Assembly: GCF_000010325.1 (NCBI RefSeq)
Contig: NC_009662.1
Location: 248,001 to 312,000, forward strand
Direction: 5' to 3'
From: Nitratiruptor sp. SB155-2
Lineage (GTDB): Bacteria > Campylobacterota > Campylobacteria > Campylobacterales > Nitratiruptoraceae
Length of the DNA stretch: 64,000 bases
The position numbers and the translations under genes were made by a program. Positions 53,067 to 62,140 of the stretch are shown here, piece after piece (the stretch's first letter is position 1; each line of letters begins with the position of its first letter). The notes beneath the pieces were generated by a model that worked only from the letters and a program-made list of their open reading frames with translations, ran no database searches and was not told where the DNA came from.

Positions 53067-54925
53067 AATAGATACTCCACATTGATCCAAAATTTTCTAT
53101 CTGTTACAGGTATGGCATACGGAAAATTACGATATGCTTGTTTAAAACCTCTACCGAAAATATTTTCTCCCCGGATCCCAAGAGACAGATCTTTTGTAAT
53201 GTGATATTTAATAGCCGCAGTATAATCAATTGATGCATCAACTTTAATACCAGCATATTCATAACTGCTTTTATAGATGAGTTCATTATACAGATCGAGT
53301 TTCCCATAAGTGTTGAATGCTTGAAAAAAAGCTCCGTATTTTGGGGAATATTCTATATTTTGATTATTGTATCCTCTAAAAATAGCCAATTTATATCTAT
53401 TGAACAGATCTTGATGATAGTCATATTCTATAGAAAATGTGGTTTTTCTAATAACATTGCCACTATAATTTTGATATCCTGAAGGTGTGTAGAGAATAGG
53501 GTTTTTCGCTTTGTTAAAACCTAATTGGAAACGAAAAGAGTGTTGATCATCAAGTTTATATTGCAGACTAGATGCCAATGCAAATATTTCGGGCGGTTTT
53601 AGTTTGCTATTTGCTTTAAAAGGTATTTTATTAGGAGAGTAGAGTTTGTAGAAATCAATAGGTTGATACGTATCGATAAGAAAAATTTTGAATTTCCCAT
53701 TGTTGAAGTTTTGTAAATATCCAATTCTTACTACCGATCTGTTTCTGTTTGGTACAACTTTGTCATATCGATAGAAATCTTGCTTGAAGGAGGCTACTAC
53801 AGTTTTATATTCATCTATCTTGTATCTGTCTTCACAATATAATGAAAACAATTTCAGTCCGTTTCCATAGCTAGTCGTTGTAGTATCAAATCTCCCATCC
53901 ATAGTAAATTTTTTATATTTATAAAATCCACCGAGTAAAATAGAATTTTTTCCATACTCAAAAAACCTTTCTGCAACCAATGAGAAGATATCGTCTTTAA
54001 AATGTGTTTTGTAATATGTTACTAATCCTAAGTTGCCGGCAGGAACTCCTGACGGATCAATATACGTTCTGTCATAATATAAGTTATCATAGGCAACTTG
54101 AAACTTGTAGTCATATTTGTTCGATGTTGTTATGTGGATATATTGATGCTGGGCTTCCAGTCCTCCACCATCAGGTGTATAGTTTCTACTATGTCCTAAA
54201 AAGGAATCACTCTTTTTTTTGTAATTGCCTATCTCGATTCTGTAATCGTTATAAAATATATTTGTATACATATTGTATCCATCTTTATCACTGCTTATTC
54301 TATGGTTGAGATGGAAATAGTCTTTATGATTGATATTTTCACTATTAACATATGCAAACCATGAAAGTTTGGTGTCAGTAGTATGTGCGTAGTAAAGATC
54401 CGTTTCGTAGCTATTTTTGTTATCCAAAAGAAGTCTAACTTTTCCACCCTCTTCACGTTCCGGTCGTTTTGTGTAGAGTTTAATAATAAAAAGACCAGTT
54501 TCATTGCCGAATTCAATAGAGGATGAACCTCTATAAAACTCGATATGATCGATATACTCTATCGGCATATCACCCCATATCAGTAATGCACTACCAAAAG
54601 AAGAAGAGGTCATATCATGATCATTTATATAAAGACGTATTGCACTAAGAGGTAGATATCCAGCTGAAGGAAATGAGAAGAGATGGACATTATTGGGAGT
54701 TCTTGTTAAATGAAGAAGACGGACTATCTTTAAAACATCAAGAAGTGTGCGTACCTGCATTTTTTCTAGATCGTCACGTGTGAAAATATCTATTAGCCCC
54801 GCACTCTCTTTTTTGGTAACTTTGGACAATTCCGATTCTTTTCTATATTCTTGCAGTAGTTTTTCTATGTTTTCACTGGCAAAAGAGTATAGAGTAAGCA
54901 TAATCAGCATTAAAAATATTTTCAT
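53063..54925 (-). CDS. TonB-dependent-receptor-like outer-membrane protein
   Basis: A 620-residue protein with a signal peptide (MKIFLMLIMLTLYSFASEN), a plug domain (about 50-165: IDIFTRDDLEKMQVRTLLDVL, then IEYIDHIEFYRGSSSIEFGN) and a beta-barrel rich in aromatic alternating strands ending in a terminal Phe (NVEYLF). The ATG at 54925 follows GGAG; the longer frame upstream has no signal peptide. I see no clear TonB box. It heads an operon with a periplasmic protein and a cyclic-di-GMP enzyme, so it may act as a ligand sensor rather than, or as well as, a transporter. Confidence 0.85.
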   Translation of the reverse strand: MKIFLMLIMLTLYSFASENIEKLLQEYRKESELSKVTKKESAGLIDIFTRDDLEKMQVRTLLDVLKIVRLLHLTRTPNNVHLFSFPSAGYLPLSAIRLYINDHDMTSSSFGSALLIWGDMPIEYIDHIEFYRGSSSIEFGNETGLFIIKLYTKRPEREEGGKVRLLLDNKNSYETDLYYAHTTDTKLSWFAYVNSENINHKDYFHLNHRISSDKDGYNMYTNIFYNDYRIEIGNYKKKSDSFLGHSRNYTPDGGGLEAQHQYIHITTSNKYDYKFQVAYDNLYYDRTYIDPSGVPAGNLGLVTYYKTHFKDDIFSLVAERFFEYGKNSILLGGFYKYKKFTMDGRFDTTTTSYGNGLKLFSLYCEDRYKIDEYKTVVASFKQDFYRYDKVVPNRNRSVVRIGYLQNFNNGKFKIFLIDTYQPIDFYKLYSPNKIPFKANSKLKPPEIFALASSLQYKLDDQHSFRFQLGFNKAKNPILYTPSGYQNYSGNVIRKTTFSIEYDYHQDLFNRYKLAIFRGYNNQNIEYSPKYGAFFQAFNTYGKLDLYNELIYKSSYEYAGIKVDASIDYTAAIKYHITKDLSLGIRGENIFGRGFKQAYRNFPYAIPVTDRKFWINVEYLF

Positions 54926-55106
54926 ATGAACTCCAAAATATGAAAATGTCATGTTTAATTTAGTTTGAATAGGTTTGATTATATCAAAGCTATTTTTAAA
55001 AACGATATCAAGGAATATCAATGTTTTGTTGGATAGTCTTGTTGTATAACGTAAAAATTACATATTCTTTAATTTTGAATAAATATATAAGTTAGTTTTT
55101 GAGGAT

Positions 55107-55148
55107 AGTGGTCAGAGGCGGGTTCGAACCACCGACACAGGGAGTTTT
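55107..55148 (-). pseudogene. Truncated tRNA-Phe-like fragment
   Basis: About 42 bp here resemble the 3' half of the intact tRNA-Phe at 58593-58668: the T-arm and part of the anticodon arm are recognisable (shared TTCGAACC and CCGACACAGGGA blocks), with several substitutions. Similarity stops in the anticodon stem, so it cannot fold as a tRNA. Partial tRNA copies of this kind commonly mark the far end of integrated elements. Confidence 0.65.
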
Positions 55149-55281
55149 CTTCTCATCCAAAATTATGTATATTCTTTTAAGCCTCATTTCAATATTTTCT
55201 TAAAAAGCATTATGAGTACCATGTGTATTGGAATCATACACATATTTGACAAAAGATATTGGTTTATATATACTCATTCTT

Positions 55282-55575
55282 ATGAAAAATATAAGATTTA
55301 TGCTTCTTCTTTTACTTTCTTTATTTATCCTTGATTCAGTTACTACCACATTTATTCCTTTGCAGAGTGATATTCAAATTTTGTGTGAAGAAAAAAATAA
55401 AGATTATAATGAAAAGGAGGATTGCAATGACAAGGAGGAGCTAGAGGATAACATAAAATATCTAAGTCTAGATTCCATGTTATATATGATTCTAGAAAAA
55501 GTATTAAATTTTCGTGATACTGATTTATTTGATAACCACAATCTGCACAAAATCTTCAAACCCCCTATCGTATAG
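55282..55575 (+). CDS. Small signal-peptide-bearing hypothetical protein
   Basis: A 97-residue product from ATG 55282 with a hydrophobic N-terminus (KNIRFMLLLLLSLFILDS) and an acidic/Lys-rich middle (EEKNKDYNEKEDCNDKEELE). The reading frame is open upstream to 55228, but that part lacks a signal-like start. No clear ribosome-binding site precedes either start and no family is recognised, so it may not be expressed. It lies just upstream of the carbonic anhydrase gene, inside the tRNA-flanked segment. Confidence 0.45.
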   Translation: MKNIRFMLLLLLSLFILDSVTTTFIPLQSDIQILCEEKNKDYNEKEDCNDKEELEDNIKYLSLDSMLYMILEKVLNFRDTDLFDNHNLHKIFKPPIV

Positions 55576-55638
55576 TATCTTTCCCCAAACATCTACAAAA
55601 CTATACAAACACAATTAATTGAACAATAGGGAGATACT

Positions 55639-56292
55639 ATGCAAGAAAAACTATTATTTTGGCGCAACAGGAATAATAATTTCAAAAATCACTATTTTAA
55701 AAAATTTGAAAACAGGCTAACTGATCTAGTCAAATACGGACAGCATCCAAAGGCACTTTTTATAGGCTGTTCAGACTCAAGAGTGATTCCAAATCTTATC
55801 ACTCAAACCGATCCTGGTGATCTTTTTATCATCAGAAACGTTGGTAACTTTGTACCACCGTTTTCTCCAAATAACAGTTATCATGCGGTTGCTTCGGCGA
55901 TAGAATATGCAGTTGAAGCACTAAAAGTTGAAGAGATAATTGTTTGTGGTCATACCCATTGTGGTGCAATCAACTCTCTCTATACAGGTTTGGATGAAAA
56001 ATCTTTTGTTCATACTAAAAGATGGCTTGCACTAGGAAGCAAAGCAAAAGAGATGGCTGTATCTAAAATGAAAACAGATGAACCAACCTCTGAGCTCTTG
56101 CGATTGACTGAAAAATACTCTGTCATAACGCAAATAGAGAATTTATTGACCTATCCCACTGTTAAAGAGAAAGTAGAAACTGGAGAAATCATAATCCATG
56201 GATGGATTTATGATTTGGAAACAGGAGGCATCGAATATTTTGATATGGAATCCAAAGAGTTTAAACCATTTGAACAGAATAAGGAGCAGTAA
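55639..56292 (+). CDS. Beta-class carbonic anhydrase
   Basis: Interconverts CO2 and bicarbonate. The 217-residue protein has the beta-CA zinc ligands C44 and D46 in GCSDSRV, with the D46-R48 dyad, and H105 and C108 in GHTHCGA. The ATG follows AGGGAGATACT. It abuts the SulP transporter gene with no gap, so the two products likely act together in inorganic carbon supply for an autotroph. Confidence 0.94.
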   Translation: MQEKLLFWRNRNNNFKNHYFKKFENRLTDLVKYGQHPKALFIGCSDSRVIPNLITQTDPGDLFIIRNVGNFVPPFSPNNSYHAVASAIEYAVEALKVEEIIVCGHTHCGAINSLYTGLDEKSFVHTKRWLALGSKAKEMAVSKMKTDEPTSELLRLTEKYSVITQIENLLTYPTVKEKVETGEIIIHGWIYDLETGGIEYFDMESKEFKPFEQNKEQ

Positions 56293-57930
56293 ATGATTTC
56301 AAAAAAAGATTTAACGGGAGATATTTTTGGTGGAATTACTGCTGCAATAGTTGCAATACCATTGGCACTCGCATTTGGATTGCAGTCAGGATTAGGTGCA
56401 ATCGCAGGGCTTTATGGCGCAATAGCTTTGGGGATTTTTGCATCACTTTTTGGTGGGACGAAGACTCAAATTAGTGGCCCGACAGGGCCAATGACAGTTG
56501 TAACTGCCGGGGTTGTTATTACAATTACAGAGTATTATGGCTCTTTGGATGCTGCAATGGGAGCAATACTGTTAACTTTTGTACTGGCAGGTATTATTCA
56601 AATTCTTATGGGTGTTGTAGGTATAGGAAAATATATACGCTATGTGCCCTATCCTGTAGTTTCTGGTTTTATGAGCGGGATAGGCGTTATTATAATAATT
56701 TTACAAATATTTCCATTTTTTGGACTTGAATCTCCCAAGAAGATTTTGGACATATTGCACTCTCTCCATACTATTCCCGAAAAGATTAATCTTCAAGCAA
56801 TGCTACTATCTTTAACGACTATCGCAATGATCTATCTTTTTCCAAAGGTTACAAAAAAGATTCCTCCAACACTGGTAGCTCTAGTTGTATTGACTATTGC
56901 CTCAACAATTTTAGGACTCAATGTTCCAATTATCGGTCACATACCTGAAGGATTACCTGAGATTAGGACAGAGATTTTCTCCTCTTTTGATTTTGATATA
57001 GTTACTATTATTTTAGTGCCGGCGATAACTTTGGCAGCACTTGGCGCTATTGACTCTTTGCTTACATCGTTGGTTGCAGACAATCTGACTAAAACCCAAC
57101 ATGATTCAAATAAAGAGCTTGTTGGTCAAGGTATCGGTAACGCAGTGGCAGGTCTCATTGGAGGTATACCAGGAGCCGGTGCAACAATGAGAACAGTTGT
57201 CAACATTAAAGCAGGTGGACGTACACAGCTTTCTGGAGTGATTCATGGGGTTGTTTTGCTGATTATCCTTTTAGGTGCTGGGGAATATGCAAAACTTATT
57301 CCTATACCAGTTTTAGCAGGAATTTTGATTACGGTAGGGATTGGGATTATTGATTACAAGGGTTTGAAACATATAATGCATGTGCCAAAAGCAGATGCCG
57401 CGATTATGATAATTGTATTGTTTGTGACGGTATTTGTCGATCTTTTGCAAGCAGTGGCTGTTGGAATGATTTTAGCTGCATTGCTCTTTATGAAAAATAT
57501 GAGCGATCTTGCTGAGAGTAAATCTTTTAGCTCACTTTTAGAAGATTTGTATCACTCTAAAGTCTTACCAGATGAAAAAGAGATTATTGAAAAATTTGGT
57601 AAGCAAGTATATATTCAACATTTTGAAGGTCCAATCTTTTTTGGGTTTACATCATATTTTAAACAGTTGATTCAGAAACTTCCAGACGTGAAAGTTGTTA
57701 TTTTTCGTATGGAAAATGTTCCATTTATTGATCAAAGTGGACTGTATGCGATTGAAGATGCGCTTTTAAGTTTACAGGATAAAGGTATAAAAGTTATTTT
57801 TACAGGACTTCAAGAACAGCCCAAAGACCTATTAACAAAGGTCAAATTGATACCATCATTGGTCAAGGAAGATGATATTTATGAAAATTTTGGTGAGGCT
57901 GTCAAAGCAGTCTCTACGTATTTAAAATAG
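56293..57930 (+). CDS. SulP-family anion transporter, probable bicarbonate importer
   Basis: A 545-residue inner-membrane protein: SulP transmembrane core (about 1-400; FGGITAAIVAIPLALAFGLQ, SGPTGPMTVVTAG) followed by a cytoplasmic STAS domain (about 440-540; PFIDQSGLYAIEDALLSL). SulP proteins move sulfate, bicarbonate or related anions. Direct coupling to a beta-carbonic anhydrase gene is the arrangement associated with bicarbonate uptake, as in BicA-like systems; the substrate is inferred. AAGGAGCAGTAA is the ribosome-binding site, within the CA gene end. Confidence 0.9.
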   Translation: MISKKDLTGDIFGGITAAIVAIPLALAFGLQSGLGAIAGLYGAIALGIFASLFGGTKTQISGPTGPMTVVTAGVVITITEYYGSLDAAMGAILLTFVLAGIIQILMGVVGIGKYIRYVPYPVVSGFMSGIGVIIIILQIFPFFGLESPKKILDILHSLHTIPEKINLQAMLLSLTTIAMIYLFPKVTKKIPPTLVALVVLTIASTILGLNVPIIGHIPEGLPEIRTEIFSSFDFDIVTIILVPAITLAALGAIDSLLTSLVADNLTKTQHDSNKELVGQGIGNAVAGLIGGIPGAGATMRTVVNIKAGGRTQLSGVIHGVVLLIILLGAGEYAKLIPIPVLAGILITVGIGIIDYKGLKHIMHVPKADAAIMIIVLFVTVFVDLLQAVAVGMILAALLFMKNMSDLAESKSFSSLLEDLYHSKVLPDEKEIIEKFGKQVYIQHFEGPIFFGFTSYFKQLIQKLPDVKVVIFRMENVPFIDQSGLYAIEDALLSLQDKGIKVIFTGLQEQPKDLLTKVKLIPSLVKEDDIYENFGEAVKAVSTYLK

Positions 57931-57934
57931 AAAG

Positions 57935-57966
57935 TTTGCTGAAGATAATTTTTTATCTTCAGCAAA
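57935..57966 (+). terminator. Long hairpin after the SulP gene
   Basis: TTTGCTGAAGATAA (57935-57948) is perfectly complementary to TTATCTTCAGCAAA (57953-57966) around a TTTT loop, a 14-bp stem starting 4 nt after the stop codon. No T run follows, but its strength and location make it the likely end of the carbonic anhydrase-SulP transcript. Confidence 0.6.
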
Positions 57967-58315
57967 TATAGAATTTGTCATATCTGAATTCTTATCTGCC
58001 ATAAAACAAAATCAACTTTTTTAATATCTGATTTGAAACATTCCATGGAATGGAGTTGAGATTAAACATGATTGTAAGAAAGTATAACAAGAAGCCAAAT
58101 AAAGTAGAAAGCAAGACTTGTGGATTTATATGATCAAAGAGGAGGAGCTATAAGAGCAGTTTTTGCAAATTGGTAAGTCTTTGGAGGATCGGTAATACTT
58201 ACTAAAGTAGAGAGACAAAATATGAACAGGTACTATCGGAGCGTAATGTAAAGAGCTGGATTCCATTTTTGTTCATTTTTATAGCTGAAAAGTAGACTCA
58301 TCAAAATATTGAGTA
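57967..58315. other. AT-rich region with little coding potential
   Basis: About 350 bp without a convincing gene, between the SulP terminator and a small - strand membrane protein. Apart from the transposase-like remnant at 58120-58251 I see no structured RNA or repeat. A CCATGG-centred inverted repeat (ACATTCCATGGAATGGA, near 58038) is short and unassigned. Confidence 0.6.
58120..58251 (+). pseudogene. Possible decayed transposase fragment
   Basis: One frame reads VDLYDQRGGAIRAVF, an in-frame stop at 58174-58176, then VILTKVERQNMNRYYRS and a stop at 58249-58251. D-x-R-x-G-x-I followed by VERxN is reminiscent of the end of IS1-type transposases, with the middle deleted. The stretch is short and the match is from memory of the family pattern, so this is tentative. 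Confidence 0.3.
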
Positions 58316-58516
58316 TTAGCCTTGAGCTAAACGGATCATTTTTGGCAGAAACAGGATGAGAAACGAAAGTATTGAAGCGACAGCAATAGAAAATACGTCT
58401 ATCTTAACACTTAAAATGATATACCATACAGCTGCAATTATAGGATATCTTGCATCCAAACGCAGTATGTACAGTAAAACAACTATCAAACCCAATAGTG
58501 TAAATGTAAATTCCAT
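58316..58516 (-). CDS. Small hydrophobic protein
   Basis: A 66-residue product with two or three likely membrane helices (TFTLLGLIVVLLYILRL; FSIAVASILSFLILFLP). The start has only a weak ribosome-binding site. Similar-sized membrane proteins are common hypotheticals in this phylum. It could be real or chance. Confidence 0.45.
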   Translation of the reverse strand: MEFTFTLLGLIVVLLYILRLDARYPIIAAVWYIILSVKIDVFSIAVASILSFLILFLPKMIRLAQG

Positions 58517-58592
58517 ACAATCATTATAACAATTTCTTGGAAAATCAAAGTGGATATAACTTTTGGGTTTCTATATTATGGGGACTTTGGAG

Positions 58593-58668
58593 TGGTGGCC
58601 AGAGGCGGATTCGAACCGCCGACACAGGGATTTTCAGTCCCTTGCTCTACCTACTGAGCTATCTGGCC
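58593..58668 (-). tRNA. tRNA-Phe(GAA)
   Basis: A 76-nt cloverleaf on the - strand with acceptor GGCCAGA/TCTGGCC, anticodon stem GGGA/TCCC, loop CTGAAAA giving anticodon GAA, discriminator A and encoded CCA. Part of its 3' half recurs in degenerate form 3.5 kb away at 55107-55148, on the same strand. Confidence 0.96.
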
Positions 58669-58708
58669 AAGCGAAGTTGAATGAAATTATACTTACAAAT
58701 GTTGAAAA

Positions 58709-59893
58709 TCAGCTTAAAACAAGTTGTTTGAACGTTTCTCCGCGTTCCTTATAGTTTTTGAACTGATCGAGACTGGCGCATGCTGGAGAAAGAAGTGCAA
58801 TTTCTCCTTCTTTCATGCTCTTTTTTATCATATTGACGGCTTTTTCTAAAGTTTTGGCACTATGGGCAGGTATACGATATTTTTTTGCAAGTTCTGTGAT
58901 ATGTGGTTCAGCTTTTCCAATTGCGTAGATTTCTACATTGGGAAGTTTTTTGATTAAAGGTTCTAGATCTACGCCTTTATTATCACCTCCAAGGATAAGA
59001 TGGATCTTTTTATCTTTATGTTGTGAAACTGCAGCTAAAGTAGCATCGATGTTTGTGGCTTTACTGTCATCAATCCAGACTCTCCCCTTTGTATCCCTAA
59101 ACACTTCTTGTTTATGTGGATCGAGAGAAAAATGGTTGATTGCTTCATAATCGATCATGTGAAACACTATTTTTTTCACAGCAAGTGCCAAGAGGGCATC
59201 GAGTAAAAAAGCGCCGTGAAAGTTGATTTTATATGGATCTATATTGAAACGATCACATAGATCATCGATACCTTCATAGCCTATGAGATAGCCATTGCTA
59301 GAGACATGTTCATACTGTTTTGGTACAAGTGCTACTTCTCCCTCTTTGAGTTTTGAAAGTGGTTTAAGTTTTGCCTTTTCATACGCTTCAAAACTTTCAT
59401 GCCAGCTGATATGATCTGGTGTAATGGGAAGTAAAACATACAGATTTGGTTTGGCTATTTTCGTATAGTGCAATGTAAAAGAGCTTGTTTCTAAAACCCA
59501 TATCCTTGCATGTTGATCGAGTTCGGCCAAAGGTGTACCGATATTGCCTCCTGCTACCGCTTTTTTTTCTGATAAAAGATGCGTAATCATCTGGGTCGTT
59601 GTCGTTTTTCCATTGGTCCCGCTTACCCAGATGCTATAGGGCATTTGTGAGGCAAAGAGATCATATTCACTTACTATTTTATTTTTGGCTTTTTGGATGG
59701 CAGGATGAGAGGGAGGAATGCCAGGGCTCGGTACGACAATAGTAAATGCATCAGGATCAAAAGAATGAAAGGGTTGATGTAAAAAACCCTCTTCGTCGTG
59801 GTAAGGCTCTGGTATATTTTCGAAAATCACAACGTTTCCAAACTTTTTTGCCAACGCTTTCGTTGTTTTACCAAATCCTAAAAGTGCTATCAT
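58709..59893 (-). CDS. murD: UDP-N-acetylmuramoylalanine--D-glutamate ligase
   Basis: Adds D-Glu to UDP-MurNAc-L-Ala in peptidoglycan synthesis. The 394-residue product from ATG 59893 ([15 protein letters not shown]) has the Mur ligase ATP loop SGTNGKTTTT, a central domain and C-terminal ILGGDNKGVDLEPL. This is shorter than E. coli MurD, as is usual in Campylobacterota. Its ATG overlaps the mraY stop by one base. Confidence 0.93.
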   Translation of the reverse strand: MIALLGFGKTTKALAKKFGNVVIFENIPEPYHDEEGFLHQPFHSFDPDAFTIVVPSPGIPPSHPAIQKAKNKIVSEYDLFASQMPYSIWVSGTNGKTTTTQMITHLLSEKKAVAGGNIGTPLAELDQHARIWVLETSSFTLHYTKIAKPNLYVLLPITPDHISWHESFEAYEKAKLKPLSKLKEGEVALVPKQYEHVSSNGYLIGYEGIDDLCDRFNIDPYKINFHGAFLLDALLALAVKKIVFHMIDYEAINHFSLDPHKQEVFRDTKGRVWIDDSKATNIDATLAAVSQHKDKKIHLILGGDNKGVDLEPLIKKLPNVEIYAIGKAEPHITELAKKYRIPAHSAKTLEKAVNMIKKSMKEGEIALLSPACASLDQFKNYKERGETFKQLVLS

Positions 59894-60957
59894 TACCGTA
59901 TCTTTAGGGTGATAAGTGCTATAAGGTTTGAAATCAGAGCAATGATCCAAAACCGAACGATGATTTTGCTCTCATTCCAGTTTTTCTGTTCGAAATGGTG
60001 ATGAATAGGCGCCATAAGAAAGACCCGCTTCTTTCTTAATTTGAAGCTTCCAACCTGGATGATAACGGAGAGTGCTTCCATGACAAAGACAAAGCCTATA
60101 AGAATGAGTAGGACTTCACTTTTTGAGATGATAGCCATATATCCTATGAAAGCTCCCAGGGTCAGACTGCCGCTATCTCCCATGAAAACCTCTGCCGGAT
60201 GGCAGTTGTACCACAAAAATCCGATCAGGCTTCCTGCAAATGCAGCGGCTATGATGCTCACTTCTCCAACGCCGATAATTTTTGGAAGCAAAAGATAGTG
60301 ACTCAAAACCGCATTGCCCGTAATATAGGTAATAATGGCAAGTGTCGTAAGAGCCATGATGGAAGGAACGGTAGCCAAGCCGTCCAGTCCGTCAGTAAGG
60401 TTGACGGCGTTGGATGTGGCAACAATAACAAGTGTCCAAAAAAGAATTCCAAATATTTTCATATCCAAAAGGGGGTATTTATAAAAGGGGACATAAAGGT
60501 TGCTATTTAAATGGGCATATTCATATAGAAAGAGTGAAACGACAAATGCCACTAAAATTTGTAAAAAGAACTTCTGTTTTGCACTCAGTCCACTTTGGTT
60601 GGATCGTTTGGTGATTTTGCCATAATCGTCTATTACGCCTATAGCCAAAAATCCAAGTATGGTTAAAAAACCTCCTAGTACATACGGATTGTGTATTTTG
60701 ACGGTGAGCAAAGAAGCAAGTAGTGCAGAAAATATAAATACCACTCCACCCATCGTAGGGGTATTGGCCTTTTTTTTGTGATGTTCCGGAGCCAAAGAGT
60801 AGATTGGTTGATAAGAACTTTTTTTCATCGCCCAGCGGATAAATTTTGGCATCAGGTAGAGTGTAAGGAAAAACGCGAAAAAAAAGGCGATACCGGCTCG
60901 TACTGTGATGTATTGGAAAATGTTGATATGGAAAATTGAATAGAAATAGTAGAGCAT
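59893..60957 (-). CDS. mraY: Phospho-N-acetylmuramoyl-pentapeptide transferase
   Basis: Makes lipid I from UDP-MurNAc-pentapeptide and undecaprenyl phosphate in the inner membrane. I choose ATG 60957 ([16 protein letters not shown]), giving 354 residues and about ten helices, the family norm. Signatures [28 protein letters not shown] and [16 protein letters not shown] are intact. It forms a two-gene unit with murD, divergent from fabG. Confidence 0.95.
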   Translation of the reverse strand: MLYYFYSIFHINIFQYITVRAGIAFFFAFFLTLYLMPKFIRWAMKKSSYQPIYSLAPEHHKKKANTPTMGGVVFIFSALLASLLTVKIHNPYVLGGFLTILGFLAIGVIDDYGKITKRSNQSGLSAKQKFFLQILVAFVVSLFLYEYAHLNSNLYVPFYKYPLLDMKIFGILFWTLVIVATSNAVNLTDGLDGLATVPSIMALTTLAIITYITGNAVLSHYLLLPKIIGVGEVSIIAAAFAGSLIGFLWYNCHPAEVFMGDSGSLTLGAFIGYMAIISKSEVLLILIGFVFVMEALSVIIQVGSFKLRKKRVFLMAPIHHHFEQKNWNESKIIVRFWIIALISNLIALITLKIR

Positions 60958-61036
60958 CGTTTGCCTTGATACAGTTAAAGTGATTTGAAGAGAAATATTA
61001 CTAAAATTTAGGTAAATATTTGGTAAAAGGAGTGCA

Positions 61037-61780
61037 ATGCAATTTAGCGGAAAAAATGTTTTAGTAACTGGTGCAAGCAGGGGGATTGGTGCACAGATCG
61101 CAAAAGTTTTGGCTGGATATGGCCTAAAGGTTTGGATCAACTATCGAAGTGGGGCCGAAGCAGCCGATAAGATACAAGCTGAAATCGAAGCAGCCGGTGG
61201 AGAAGCGGCGGTTATCGGATTTGATGTGAGTGATGAAAAAGCTTTCATAGAGGCTATCAAAACGATTATCGATAGTGATGGGGAACTAAGTTATCTTGTC
61301 AATAATGCCGGTATTACCAAAGACAAACTTGCTATGCGCATGAGCGTAGAAGATTTTGAAAGTGTCATACGAGCCAATTTGACGAGTGCTTTCATAGGAT
61401 GTCGAGAAGCTCTCAAAGCGATGAGCAAAAAACGATTTGGCAGTGTTGTAAATATCTCCAGTATCGTAGGCGAAACAGGAAACGCTGGACAGGTGAACTA
61501 CAGCGCGAGTAAGGGTGGGATGATTGCGATGACAAAATCCTTTGCCCTTGAAGGGGCTGCACGAGGCATTCGTTTTAACTGTGTGACTCCCGGATTTATC
61601 GCAACCGATATGACCAAAGAGCTCAAAGAGGAGATCAAAGAAGCCTATATATCCAAAATTCCACTAAAGCGATTTGGTGATCCCAAAGAGGTTGCCGAAG
61701 CGGTTGCTTTTTTACTGAGTGATGGTGCTGGTTACATTACAGGAGAGACGATTAAGGTTAATGGCGGAATGTATTTATAA
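61037..61780 (+). CDS. fabG: 3-oxoacyl-ACP reductase
   Basis: NADPH-dependent reduction of beta-ketoacyl-ACP in fatty-acid elongation. The 247-residue short-chain dehydrogenase has [10 protein letters not shown] (12-21), NNAGIT, catalytic Ser in VNISSIVG, and YSASK with the catalytic Tyr and Lys. The ATG follows AAAAGGAGTGCA. First gene of a fatty-acid operon. Confidence 0.96.
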   Translation: MQFSGKNVLVTGASRGIGAQIAKVLAGYGLKVWINYRSGAEAADKIQAEIEAAGGEAAVIGFDVSDEKAFIEAIKTIIDSDGELSYLVNNAGITKDKLAMRMSVEDFESVIRANLTSAFIGCREALKAMSKKRFGSVVNISSIVGETGNAGQVNYSASKGGMIAMTKSFALEGAARGIRFNCVTPGFIATDMTKELKEEIKEAYISKIPLKRFGDPKEVAEAVAFLLSDGAGYITGETIKVNGGMYL

Positions 61781-61829
61781 GGAAAATTTTGATACAATCA
61801 TGCGAATACAATACAGATAAGGAGTCATA

Positions 61830-62066
61830 ATGGCAGATATTTTCGAACAGGTCAAAGAGGTTGTTGTAGAACAACTCAACGCAAATCCTGATGAGGTAAA
61901 ACCTGAGTCTCGATTTGTAGAAGATTTGAATGCAGACAGTTTAGATGTTGTGGAATTGGTAATGGCTTTGGAAGAGAAATTTGGTATCGAAATTCCTGAT
62001 GAAGACGCAGAAAAGATTCAAACAGTCGGTGACGCAGTAAAATATATCGAAGAACACAAATCTTAA
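61830..62066 (+). CDS. acpP: Acyl carrier protein
   Basis: Carries growing acyl chains on 4'-phosphopantetheine. The 78-residue acidic protein has the DSLDVVELV motif, with the modified Ser near residue 37. The ATG follows AAGGAGTCATA. A 49-bp gap with TACAAT-like hexamers precedes it, so an internal promoter is possible. Confidence 0.97.
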   Translation: MADIFEQVKEVVVEQLNANPDEVKPESRFVEDLNADSLDVVELVMALEEKFGIEIPDEDAEKIQTVGDAVKYIEEHKS

Positions 62067-62068
62067 AT

Positions 62069-62095
62069 CAAGTGGGGCAAGCCCCCTTGGTTTTT
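62069..62095 (+). terminator. Hairpin with T run between acpP and fabF
   Basis: GGGGC (62074-62078) pairs with GCCCC (62081-62085); flanking CAAG/CTTG lengthens the stem with one bulge, and TTTTT follows at 62091-62095. This is the best intrinsic-terminator form among the GC hairpins in the window, suggesting partial termination so that acpP is made in excess of fabF. Confidence 0.55.
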
Positions 62096-62140
62096 AGTGA
62101 GTTTGTACAATTGACTAAAGATCAAGGATAGGGAGTAGTT

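Noticed and set aside
55022-55106. Possible small RNA between the receptor gene and the tRNA fragment
   Set aside because: AT-rich with no stable stem or clear promoter-terminator pair.
60958-61140. N-terminal extension of mraY opposite fabG
   Set aside because: It would overlap fabG by about 100 bp on the opposite strand and precede the conserved MraY start.
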